A stretch of 64,000 nucleotides of DNA from NCBI GenBank assembly GCA_000151295.1, contig GG745346.1:786064-850063 (forward strand), in the 5' to 3' direction. The position numbers and the translations under genes are program-made. Below the pieces are notes generated by a model that saw nothing but the letters and a program-made list of their open reading frames with translations, was not told the DNA's origin and did not search any database. Of this stretch, positions 46,563 through 57,666 are shown in pieces. The DNA comes from Allomyces macrogynus ATCC 38327. Its lineage: Eukaryota > Blastocladiomycota > Blastocladiomycetes > Blastocladiales > Blastocladiaceae. Position 1 is the first letter of the stretch, and the number at the start of each line of letters is the position of its first letter.

Positions 46563-48350
46563 ATGACCGCAAGCGTTTCAGAAAAGGCGGAGAAGCGTTC
46601 GTCGGCTGTCGGCGAAGCCGCGCTCGAGGCCGGCGTCGCCAAGGCGCTCGCCGCGCCGCGCTTGAGCATGATCCAGGGTGCCGCGCTGATTACTGGGTTC
46701 GTGCTCTTGTTCAAATTCTGTGCGACGGTCGGGCAAAAGACAACGAGCGATCATGAACTGACCCCATGACGCCCATCCACATCAATCACCACCGTCTCGT
46801 GACGATCCGAAAATCAGTGCAACCATCGGATCGGGTGTCTTCTCGAACCCGGGCAAAATCGTCGGTCTCGTCGGCGCAACCGGTCCGGCACTTCTGCTGT
46901 GGATTCTCGGCGCCGTCGTCGCGTTTGCCGCGTCCATGTCGTACGCCGAGTGGGGCAGTCGCGTCACGGCATCGGGCGGTGATGCGCCGTTCCTCGACCG
47001 TGCCTACACGCGTCCGCGCCGCTTTGCCGCTGTCGTCTACTCGTGGACGCGTGTCATTCTGATCAACCCGGGCTACAACTCGTCGCTCTGCTACATTGCC
47101 GGCTCGTACTTTACGCAAGCGTTCCCTTCGTTGTTCCCAGAGTCGACGAGCACCTGGAACAAGATCATTGGGTACACGATCGCGCGTCTTTCGTTCGTCA
47201 AGGTTTAGCAATCTGACAGCATTTTCTGACCTTGTCCAACCATCCCTCGTTGTTTCAAGCACGATTCTCTTGATCCTTCAAACCGTTGCCTGTGTTCCGT
47301 CCAACAACCTCGCCGGTCGCTTTGTGACCGGGACGACGGCCATGTCCGTGACGTGTCTCGTACTCTTCTCGGCCGTCGGTCTGCTCAACATGTTTGGTGT
47401 CTTCTCGGGCAAGCGCAACCTCGAGTCGCTCAACGGCGACCACTTCTTTGCCGGCGCCAGCACCGACCCGTCGCAGTACGCCATGGCCCTGTTCAAGGCT
47501 CTCTGGGCCTATGATGGGTACGTCTCGAGTTTGCACACTGGCTCGATTTGTTTTTGGTCGTGCTTTCCTCATTCAGGTTCTTTTTCTGTTTCATAGTTTC
47601 GCGAACCTGGCGTCGTCTCTTGGTGAGCTCAAGGACCCAGAGCGCAACATCTCGCGGTCGACCATCACTGGCGTCGGCATGGTCGGCATCCTCTACCTGT
47701 TCGCCAACTTCTCGTTCTTCACGACGTTGACTTTCGAGGAGGTCTCGACGGGCGGTGAGTCGATTGCGTCGATGTGGGCCGATCACCTGTTTGGGGAGAC
47801 GGGTCGCGTCATTGTCGCGCTCTTCATTTGCCTGACGGTCATTGCCTGCTCGTTTGTCACGCTCTACTCGGCCTCTCGTATCGCGCAGGCCACGGGCGAA
47901 ACGGGCCTGATGCTCTTCCCCAAGTTTTTCGCCCAGCTGAGCGGCAAGTTCCAGACCCCCATCAACGCGCTCGCCTTCAACTGCGTGATGTCGGCGGCGA
48001 TGATGTGGGCACCGCAAACCGATGATGCCTTTTGGTTTTTGATCGACGCGACCTCGTATCCGTTGTGGGTGTGGTATACGACGACCAATTTCGGTCTCCT
48101 TCTCACCAAGTGGCGGTCACCAACGGGGCTCTTTGGCAGGGACCCCACGGTCAAGGGTGTGCAAGTCACGCCGCTGGCGCCTATGCTCGTTGTTCTCGTT
48201 GGTATCTTCCTGCTCATCTTCCCCTTTTTTTCGGGCGGTACGGGGCCGGTCACGTCGGGCATTGCATTGGCCGTCATTGTCACGGGTGTCGTACCGTATT
48301 GGTTCCTCATCATGGCACCAGAGCGTGCTGCGGCTGCGGCGAGGGGCTAA
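46563..48350 (+). CDS. LAT/APC-family amino acid transporter
   Basis: Exons 46563-46696, 46818-47171, 47260-47517 and 47597-48350; introns of 121, 88 and 79 bp are GT-AG and all in phase 2; 499 residues. About twelve hydrophobic segments. TM1 has the APC unwound-helix motif in LITGATIGSGVFSNPG. ALWAYDGFANLASSLGELKDPERNI corresponds to the TM6 to loop region of LAT (SLC7) and fungal methionine-permease-like carriers. The amino end (~40 residues) is hydrophilic and charged. Substrate specificity cannot be read from the sequence. The middle splice site was chosen from two options by family fit. Confidence 0.88.
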
Positions 48351-49074
48351 ATTGTGTTGATTTGCACGTTCTCCACCCTTCTTTTTGTTGCCTACACGTA
48401 GACCATATCGTTTTTCTGTTTGTTTCTTTTACCCGCGGTCGTGGCTCCGATTTGCTTTGTCCTTTGTTTCCTGTTGTCGCGAGCTCCCCGCATGTACAGC
48501 GCGTTGCGAAATACATGACGCATCACCCTCATTTCTGATACTTTTGTTGGATCCGCAAAGGATACGCCACGCCAGTCCTCATGGCCGAGTAGTGCACCAG
48601 CAACAGCATGTCGCAGCAGCCAACAGCGACAGATCCTGGACGGTGCGGGGATACAAATTTGAGCACGGTCTCATGGTCGATGGTTTTGATGAGAATGAAT
48701 GCACTGTTCATGTTTTCCTGACTCCATGTCTCCCTTTGACGCGACCCGATTCACCCTCCACCTACTCACTCACTGAGAGACACGACCAATATGCCATGCA
48801 AGTACCACGGGCCTAAGAACACTGGAGTTTGTCATTAGCCCAAGCTGATGCGGGCTGCTGTAGGATCCACGTTATTCCGTGGTGGCAGGTTTAGCCACAG
48901 AGAGGGGGATAATGAATGCATCTGTGGTTTCCCATTGCTGCTCCCATTTTTCGGCATTTTGGTGAGACATGTTGAACCTGAGAAACCGTCGGCATGGTGA
49001 ACAGGCAGCATTGGCGGTTCTCGCTGAGCAGCGCCATATCTGCGATCCTGCGTCTGCATCATCCACTATTGCAT
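48351..49074. other. intergenic interval
   Basis: 724 bp, AT-richer. It contains the transporter 3' end and perhaps the 3' end of the broken F-box gene. No gene is recognised. Confidence 0.45.
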
Positions 49075-49925
49075 TCAAATCTGGTTCGCCAACCATCTCC
49101 CCATTGTCAATCCACCTGCTCTCACTTGATGATGGAGGACCTGCGCGTTGGGCGGGCACGGAAAACACTCAGCATCGTACGGCCAGCCGGCCCAAAACAC
49201 GCTACTTGCTGGAACCGGCATCTCACATTGATCCCATTGCGCATACCAAACTTGGTCGAGCGGGACGGGCAAGTATGACCAGTGACGCGCGAGGCGCGTC
49301 ATGCCAGCGGGGCTCTTGGCCAGCTCGGGGACGTAAACACGACGCTCGTTGCGCACGGGCAAGATCAGCGAGAACGCAAACGCCGGCGACGCGTCCACGT
49401 CCTTGGGCAAGCGCGAAACGGCGTACACGCCAGCGTGCGGCCAATCCCGATGCTGGATCCAGGCCAGGGGCGCGTTGTCGGAGCGAAGATGGTCTTGTCC
49501 TCGCGCTGAACGAGAAAATACGGTCCGTCCTTGCCGCGCCGGTAGAGGGCCGTGCGGACCGCAGGGGCAAAGAAGGCCGCCAACGAAATGGCAATGTGGA
49601 GGAGCATCGTGCGTCCAGCGCCCTTGTCGTCGTGTACGCGCTTGCAAATCGACTCGACTACGTCAAACGGCAGCTGCTCGACGATCGGCAGCGGTCGAGC
49701 GCCGAGTCGGTGGGCGCCGTTTGGTGGTGGAGGAGCGCGTGGTCGAGAAATGAGAGTGCCGCGTATGGATCGTTGTGTCTCGAAATGACGTCGCGCGTCG
49801 CCGAGCAAAGAGAGTGGTGGCGGTCGGGTCCACTCGCTGCAGAGAGTCGACAACGAAGAATGGCATGAACGTGACCGCGTCGGCCTCCAGATGATCGCCA
49901 GCGAGCGCAGAGGCGCATTGATCAA
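49075..49925 (-). pseudogene. broken F-box gene
   Basis: On the minus strand an F-box-like segment (VEQLPFDVVESICKRVHDD) is followed by APAVRTALYRRGKDGPYFL. The sequence then continues in a different frame after about 49465 as APLAWIQHRDWPHAGVYAV, FSLILPVRNERRVYVPEL and RHWSYLPVPLDQVW. The general build matches the F-box proteins elsewhere in the window. No GT-AG pair near the break repairs the frame, so a small indel is the simplest reading. The 5' start is unclear. Confidence 0.5.
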
Positions 49926-49981
49926 TACAAGTAGACGAGCGGAACCCGTTGGTTCTCTTGATAATTTTCCACCTCCAACGA

Positions 49982-52900
49982 TCAGTCTCCACTGCCGTCC
50001 AGTCCACTCGGCCGAGTCAACCCACCGCGCCCTCCCTCATTCCTCTTTGCACGCACACGCTCCCGGCGCCGCGCCGACCGCCGCTCGTCCCCATCCATGG
50101 CCCGCTTCTGGACCGGCGACGGCGGCCGCGGCACGGGCACGCCACCAAACGCCACTGGCGACTCGCCCACGTCCACGGTCAGCCCCTGCATCCTATGCGT
50201 CAATCTACCCGACTCGGTGCGCCGATGACTGCGCGTACGCACCCGGCCCGATGCAATCGCCGCGGCCGCAGCAAAATGCTCCACCACATTCTCCGTCTCG
50301 GTGCGCTGCTGCTGTTCCGGCTGCGTCACGGAATCGACACTCGCAACAAGCCCCGAATCGGCCAGGACCTTCTCGAGCGGCACCGGGTCCGGTCTCGTCG
50401 GTGCGCTCATTTGCCCAAAATAGTGCTCGAGCTCGCGCTCGCGGTCCCACGCCCGGCTCTTGCTGCTGGTCGCGCGGCGGCGGACCGAGCGCGCCGGCGC
50501 CGACGCGGACGCGTGTACGGACGGCATCGACGTCGCGGCAAGGCGTGATGGCGACCGGTCTGGGGCCGCGGGGTCGTGCGTCGTCGCGTGCGACGACGAC
50601 GCGTCGGTGACGGGTACCGCAGATGCGGCGGCGGCAGCGGCTTGCTTCCACTTGCGCTTGCGCTCCTTGGCGAGCTCGACTTGCTCGGCCGTCCATTCGT
50701 CGATGTGCGCGGCGCGGTCGGCACGCGTTTGCGCAGCGTCAAGGCCGCGGAGGAGCTCGTCGGTCAAGACGGGCGTTGGCTTGGACGGCGAGGCCGCGGG
50801 AACAGGTCTCGCCGCCGAATCGGCATTAAGCACCAGTTCTGGACGCGGCGGGGCCGCGGTGGTCGCGGTCGGCGAGGTCACAGATGTTCGATGGGCTGGA
50901 GATGGCGGGGGCGCCAGCGAAGCCGATGGGTTCCGCGAACGTGCCGTTGGTGGTTGGAGTGCCGGTGAAGTCGACGGGGTCTCCGAGCGCACCATCAGTG
51001 GAGCAGGTGCAAGCGACGCCGACGGGGTCCGTGAGCGCGCAGTCGCCGGTACAGGTGCAGGCGAAGCCGACGGGTTCCGAGAGCGCACGGCCGGCGCATT
51101 GGGTGCAGGCGACGCCGATGGCGCCCGCGAACGCACGGCAGGTGGATGGACCGTCGGGGACGCAGATGGGGTCCGTGAGCGCACGGACGGGGAATGCAGC
51201 TCCGTGGTCGGCACCGATAAAGTAGGTGTGAAGAGAGCAGCGGCAACGACCGGGGTTACGATGCTGACAGGCTCCGCGCAGGACGCTGATGGGCGTCGTG
51301 AGCTTCTCACCACGGCATCGGTCGGCGGAGACACTGGCCGTGAAAGAGATGGGTAGAGTCGCGTTGGGGTCGGTATCGTCGGTGCCGTGTGGAAGGCCGC
51401 CTCGATCACAGGAGCGGTGGGCATCGCAGCAGCAGGTGGAGCGATGGGCGCAGACGCGGCCAGCACAGGAGTCGCGGCCACGGGAGCAGCGGGCGCTGGC
51501 GAGGCTTTAGTTGCAAGTCGACGGTAAAGGTTTATCAGACCCATACTGCGCGGCGCGTTGAGAGCGTCCGACCCTGACGACAGCGGTGCGAGCGCCAGTA
51601 TCGCGTTGGCGGGTTCGTTCCATGACGATACCGTGGCGACAGCTTGAGCGCCCGGAAGACACTCGCACTCCACGACAAGCGCTTCGATCTGCTCCTGTTG
51701 GTCGAGCGTGGTCGAGAGCGCGTATTCGGCCTTGCTGCGTAGATCGGCCAGGGTGGACAGCGCGCGCGAGAGAGCGCCAAGGGCCACTTTCGCTTCGACC
51801 GCACCTTGATGCAGGGTGACGGAATCGGCAACTTGAGCTTGCGTTGCGGTCGCACGCTGGATCAGTCGCTCAGCACGTTCGACAACCTCTTGTCCAGACG
51901 CGGATTGTTGCAACAATGCCTCGCGCGTGACCGCCGCCGATCCAGTCGACGAAAAATCCACGTGGGTCTGTTCGATTCGCGCGGCAAACTTGGCGAGGTC
52001 GGCACGGACCGCGACCAGGTACGGCGCGAGCTCGTCGAGCGCGATCGGCTCTTCCATTTGGCCGTCGCATATACCCTTGGTCCGCGCCATTTTCGCGGCC
52101 ACCTCGCGAATCCGGTCCACCGTCCATTCAGTCCAAACAGCGCCGCGAATTTCGGGTCCCTGTAACGCGCCCTCGAGGCGAGCGACCGTGACTGCAATCT
52201 CCTGCACGCCCGTCGTCAGCGAAACGAGCCGTGGCCGAAGGACCGCGATGGCCGAAAACGCCTTGGGGTCGTGCGCGAAATGGTCCACCTTGACGTTGTC
52301 GAGCATGGTCTGCGCACGCGCACATAATGCCCGAGATTTCGTCGACGCGTGCGTTAGAGACGCAACGAGCTGGGCCAATGAGAGTACCGACTCGTCGGCG
52401 CGCAGCGACTGCAAAGAGCGCACGAGCTTGTCCGGGTTCAGGTCGAGTTCGGAACCGTGATCAAAGCCGCAGGTCGTCCCATGCGCGGGACTCGACGAGT
52501 TTCGGAGCTGGGCCATGATTTCGTCGCACTTGGGGAGCAACCGCTGCACCTGCGGTCCGAGCTGGTTGACGACCTCGTCGAGAGTGCACACGCATCGTGC
52601 CCACTCGGGCCAGTGTGCCGGGCGCAGCAGAAGATGATCGAAGCCCGGAATGGACGACAACGCACGCGTTCCAATCAGTTCGGGCGGCGGGAACGGGATT
52701 TGGGCCGCGACTGGGTCCGGCAGACGCCGAAGTGGCGCGAGCGACCGTGCGTCAGGTACCGGTTCCCCGAGCATCTTGTTCTCGACCTCGAGCGAGCGCA
52801 GTGCCGCCGCGATCCGAGTGTGGTGGTACTCGCACTGCCGGACCAGAATCGCGCCGAGCTGCTCGGGCTCCTTGATGCTGCGCTCGACCAACGACTTGGC

Positions 52901-54283
52901 GAGCGTCAGCCGCGCGATCCGATGGCCGACGCCGACTTCGGTTCGTGGATGCGGTGAGTGGCTGTGCGCAATGGCCGAATAGAGCAGCGCCTTGGTGCGC
53001 GCGTGCGCGAGCCAGTCGCGCGGCAGCCGTGGCCCACGAGACGAGGTCGGGTTGAGCACCTTGTGCAGGATCTTGGACGTGTCCGACCTGGCGCCGACGA
53101 GCTGTACGGCCTCGTAGTGCGCGGCTGTTTGCGCAGCAAGCTGCGAAATGACCGTGTCCGAGATGCCGTCTAGGTCATGGAGGCAATGGGTGAAGATCAG
53201 CCGCAGAACAGTGAGAACGAGCGAAACGGAAGAACAAACCGGTGCTGGCCTTTTCCCAAAAGCACTCGTTTGCTTGCGCGAGCATCAGCTCGGTAAGAGC
53301 CTGCAGCGTGTCGGGCGACATGTCGGCCGTCTTCTCCGCCTTGGTGCTGAAACGCGGCACGAGCTCGACGCGGATGTAATCGAGGATCCCAGCGGCCGTT
53401 TGGAAGTGGAGAGCGGCGGTCTTGATCCCGCCCGTGGTCCGCACCGACTGGTTGGCGGCCAGCTGCGCGTGCACCGCGGCCAGATTGAACAGTACCGCGG
53501 CCTTTTCGCATTGGATGCACGGCGTCATGACTGGACGGGGCGACACGATGAGATTTGCGCGTAATGACGGCCGACCAAACGGTAAGAGCACATACTTTTC
53601 TTTGCGCATTTGTCGGTCGTCGAAAACGCCTCGGACCAAGTGAATGAAACCGCCAGTTCGTCTGATGCGCCAGATGGAAAGCACGACTCGAGCAACAAGA
53701 GGACCGAATAGTACTCGAACAGCTTTGCGAGACCCGGGTCTGAGCGTTCCGGTGCACCAGCGTGCACTCGCAACTGATCAATAGCACGCCAGGTGACTTC
53801 GGCCGGAAGCAACTCTGGATACCGGTGCGCTAGTGTCGCAGTCGTGACGTCGTCAAGCAACATTGCCGCCTTTCCAGCCGATTCCAGAGCAGCCCGAACG
53901 AGCCGCGGCAGAATGGTCTCCTTGAAATTGAGCGGCGAGCACGGAACTACGGCGCCAGCTCCAAGACCGAGTGCCTCGTGTGAGCATCCTCGCTCAGCGG
54001 GTGCCGGCGAGGTGAACGGGCTCAGAACAGGGCCAGTCGGTGACGTGGGAGGAGACGCCTTGCCGGCGAGCTTCAAAAGCATGCGGACAGGCGACGGCGG
54101 CCGCGACCGTTTCGCTGCCGTTGCAGGACCATGGTTCGGTTTGGTCGGGAGAGCGAGGAACGTCGATGCCGGCTCGATGGGCGACCGGTTACCGGGTGAT
54201 CCCGTCGCGGAACCCGCGGTGATCATTGCCGTTTCGACCAGATGTTCCCAGAATGTCGGTGCAAGGCTGGTCGGCGACGTCAT
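49982..54283 (-). CDS. BRO1-domain protein (ALIX/Bro1/Rim20 family)
   Basis: ESCRT-associated scaffold. Exons 54283-53596, 53530-53240 and 53169-49982, with 65 and 70 bp GT-AG introns in phase 1; 1388 residues. The BRO1 domain occupies about 1-390: SFTWSEAF, EKAAVLFNLAAVHAQLAA, KTAALHFQTAAGIL, LMLAQANECFWEKA. A helical region (~390-800) fits the V domain of ALIX-type proteins. The tail is Ala/Pro/Ser-rich and holds about seven degenerate repeats of the type VRSRTPSASPAP (~930-1060). A Gln/Glu-rich helix and a very basic end follow. BRO1 domains bind ESCRT-III/CHMP4 in multivesicular body sorting. Whether this is the Bro1 or the Rim20 orthologue cannot be decided here. Confidence 0.87.
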
Positions 54284-54555
54284 GGCGAAGTTCGGGTTGG
54301 TCGACGATGGCCCGGTTCGAGGATCTGCGTCAACGACAGAGGCTCTTGCGTGGAGCGCTTGTAATGAAGAATGCGGCAAGTTGAAGGAAGAGACGGATTG
54401 GTGAGTTCGGGGCAAGAGAAAATATAGCCGCGCTGTCGTTCATATAATTTATCCAACGCGGTCACAACCATACGCATGACTGCTCAAAGCCATCGAAGCA
54501 CGTCCTTCTGTCGCTGGCAGCGATCTCCATTGATGTGTCGCGTCAAATCACCACC
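54284..54555. promoter_or_regulatory. bidirectional promoter interval, BRO1 protein / HDDC2
   Basis: 272 bp between divergent starts. An AT-rich patch at 54416-54450 (ATATAATTTATCC) could contribute to the core promoter in either direction. Confidence 0.4.
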
Positions 54556-55391
54556 ATGGAGCAGCAGCATTCCCCGGCCTCGATCCTCGAGTTCCTGCAA
54601 ATTGTCGGGAACCTCAAAGTGACTACGATTGCCGGCACTCGAATGCTCGACTCGATTGGCGGCTGATCGGCGTGGCCAATTTGCAATCGTCTCTCCACCA
54701 TGAAATAGACCACCAAGCGGACCGGGTGGGTGCGCCATGGCGTTCCGCAACCCGAAAGCATTGCCGACCACATGCATCGCATGGGCGTGCTCGCCATGCT
54801 GATCCAGGACCCGAGTCTCGACCGCACGAGGTGTGTCAAGATGGCCATTGTGCACGATATTGCCGAGTCGATTGCGGTACGTGCGATGTATCCACTTCTC
54901 AACAGTCATACCGGGTGGAGAACCGTGTTCCTGACCGAACGCGTCGTTTTCTTGGATTTTTAGGGCGACATCACGCCAAATTGCGGCGTGTCGAAAGAAG
55001 AAAAGTTCCGGCTTGAGCAGGTTCGTCTGATGACGCGATTCCCTCAGTTTCCAGCTCGTGACACTCACGAATTCGCTCGTCACGAACAAAGGAGGGGATC
55101 AACAAGCTGTGCAGTCTCCTGGCACCCACGTCGCTCGCCGAAACTGAGATCCGCGCGCTTTGGCACGAGTACGAGGACGCGGCCACGCCCGAGGCGTTGT
55201 TCGTCAAGGACCTCGACAAGTTTGAAATGATTGTGCAGGCGTTCGAGTACGAAAAGGCCAATCCGAAACTGGGCCCACTGAACGATTTCTTCAAGTCGAC
55301 CAAGGGCGTGTTCCGGCACCCACAAGTGCGTGGGTGGGTCGACCAGCTCTACCGCAACCGGGAAGCACAGCTCGGGTACAAAGTGGAGTGA
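54556..55391 (+). CDS. HDDC2: HD-domain 5'-deoxynucleotidase (HDDC2 / YBR242W family)
   Basis: Exons 54556-54618, 54709-54876, 54964-55020 and 55092-55391; introns 71-90 bp, GT-AG, all phase 0; 195 residues (human HDDC2 204). Metal-binding residues of the HD domain are visible: H in ADHMHRMGVLA, HD in IVHDIAESI, and the distal D in VKDLDKFEMI. The opening ILEFLQIVGNLK...TKRTGWV matches the family. Family members hydrolyse deoxynucleoside 5'-monophosphates. Start chosen at the first ATG, which gives the usual length. The stop is only 43 bp from the stop of convergent Ric8. Confidence 0.92.
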
Positions 55392-55434
55392 AAATACAGA
55401 AGGTTTGTAATCAAAATGTTGGCCCATCAATCAA

Positions 55435-57371
55435 TCAATCTTTGGCAAATGGCCCAATTTCCTGACCCGTCGTCGGATCCACGGCCTTGATCACACCGAG
55501 CTTGTTGAGCCGCTCAAACGCGACAAACAGCCGCTCGGCCTCGGCCTCCTTTTCCTCGTCGGTCATCCTGTCCCAGTCGTCGGGACCCGGCGACTGGTCC
55601 TTGGTGCCCGTGATTGGGTTCACGTCGGAGGCCGCCGCTGTGCCCGCGGCCGATGCGGCTGCGGCCTTGAGCATGTCGCCGCTCAGCAAGCCGCGGTTCA
55701 CGAGGAAGCCCGCGGCAGGGCCGAATCCCGTGTTTGAGAACGAAAAAGAGGAGAGCGGCAGTGCGACGAACCTCACAAACCACGAGTACCACTGCACCAT
55801 TGTGGCGAACGAGTGTGGCGACGCCGTCAAACAGGGCAAACAAGAGCTCCTCGGCGCCCTCGCGCAACGCCGGAAACTCGACGCTCGTGAGCATGCGAAT
55901 GAGCGCATGTGCGACCGACTTGGGCGGCGCATCCGACTTGTTGGACGTCGACCGATCGAGGTCAGCAGGCGCCAAGAGACGCTTGACTGCGCCCTTGACC
56001 TCGACGCCGCCGCGATCCACGAGCCGAGTGAGCAGAACAAACAGCGGCGCGAGCCGGTCATTGGCAGGTGTTTCGTGACCAACGAGTGTTGCCAGACTCG
56101 CCGTGTCGCCCGCGCCAAAGCAAATCTGCAGCTCCGGAGCCAACAGTCGCGCCACGAGAGCCTCAACAAACGGCACGGTGCACCATGCGGTGCCGCTCGG
56201 GTCGCCGTTCATGAGGACGTGGATCGCGTGCGAGTGCGGCGCGGTCATGGGCAGCGGAACGGTAGGAGGCAGGTCAGAGAGAACGCGCGCGACCTGGACG
56301 AGGGTCGCATCGGAAAACAGCGGCGAGGCCTGGATCGTGTGCGAGGCCAGGTTGAACATGGTCTTGAGCACCTCGGCAAGCGCAGAGGCCTTGGTAAATG
56401 GACCGGCGCCGGGCTCATTGGACGAGAGGAGCGCGTCGAGCAGCTAAAAGGAGAGAGGGAACACCCGAACTTCAGTTCCCTGCACTGGTATGGCGAGCAT
56501 GTCGAGTTTCGGCATACCGGCTCGTAATGATCGACACCACGCTCAACCACGATGCTGACGTGCGTGGAGTCGGCCGTGGCCAAGAAAAGGATCCGGTACC
56601 ACAGGAACGCGGCCTCGTAGGCCATGGGGAGCGACTGGAAAATGCAAGAGAAAAAAATGGCGCATTCAGTTGTCGAGAAACTCGCAAAGGCTCGTGCGCC
56701 GACACGGTACCTTGGCACGGTCCACAATGCGTGGCAGGATATCCAGATCCACGAGCACCTGGACCGTATCTTGCCGCCTGAGCAGGACCAGGTTGGCAAA
56801 GACCTTGAGAATCTCCATTTCTGCCGCCTGGTCCACTTCGAACGGAGCCGCATCACGCCCAAGATGAACGAATTGCGCGAGACTCGTGATAAACTATGAC
56901 CGGCAGCCGCAATCAGTGAGCTCCGAGTTGAGGAGCCTGGCCGAACCAGAAACGGAGAATGCGCACCTGAGGAGCGAACAACGGCTCGTTCAAGGACGGC
57001 TCCCTGGTAAGCAGCTTGACAATGGACACGACTTGAAACAGGACTATACGTTACGGCCGCGTGAGTTGATTCATTCCTCATTCAAGTGAGCCCGTCGCGA
57101 TGATGCTGCACCATTGGAACCAAGGCTTCGTTCTTGCCAATTCGGCGGGTTGACCGCGCTCAGGAGACGTTCGACCGTGTCCTTTGACCATTCTTGGGGC
57201 TGAATTCCTGAGTGTTGTTCAATTGCCTCCCGTTAGAGCCCGCCGTGCATGATCAAGAGCGTTTCGACACGGCTGCACGATGCTACCAGACGCGAGAATG
57301 GACCGCGCGGCGGCTGCAGCGTCGGATCCTGATCCATTGGCGAATGCGTCGAGTAATTTGCTGGAGGACAT
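55435..57371 (-). CDS. RIC8: Ric8 / synembryn, G-alpha chaperone and GEF
   Basis: Exons 57371-57287, 57207-57121, 57043-56967, 56893-56711, 56634-56518, 56443-55790 and 55728-55435; 498 residues. Five internal introns are GT-AG of 73-79 bp. The last intron (55789-55729, 61 bp) has a GT donor and a pyrimidine tract but ends in CG. Family features are the armadillo-like helices, AEMEILKVFANLVLL, WYRILFLATADS, VLKTMFNLASH, GFGPAAGFLVNRG, and the carboxyl VNPITG...MTDEEKEAEAERLFVAFERLN. Ric8 proteins fold and activate heterotrimeric G-alpha subunits. Without removal of the CG-ended intron the conserved end would be out of frame. See the separate finding. Confidence 0.87.
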
Positions 57372-57666
57372 GGCTGGTTACCGCGGGCGACGGCCGACGT
57401 CGTCAAAAGCATCCGTTGGGTGGAAAAGCCTACAGCACGACAGGATTTGCCATCATCGTGCAAAGTCAGCTCAACGCGGTCGCGTCGTTCGCACGTGGAG
57501 CGGGCCGATCCTTCTCCACTCTGCTTGTCATTGTCGAACTTGCTGCAGTACCCGCGGCAGCCGGCCCACGACCACGGCGACGCGACGATCCTGAAGCGAC
57601 TCGCTGCAATAATTGGACCAAGAACGACTGGACGACACGCGAGGACGACTGCGCGCCAAATTCAAG
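57372..57666. promoter_or_regulatory. bidirectional promoter interval, Ric8 / kaptin
   Basis: 295 bp between the start codons chosen for Ric8 and kaptin. An in-frame ATG at 57613 would extend kaptin by 18 residues. Confidence 0.4.
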
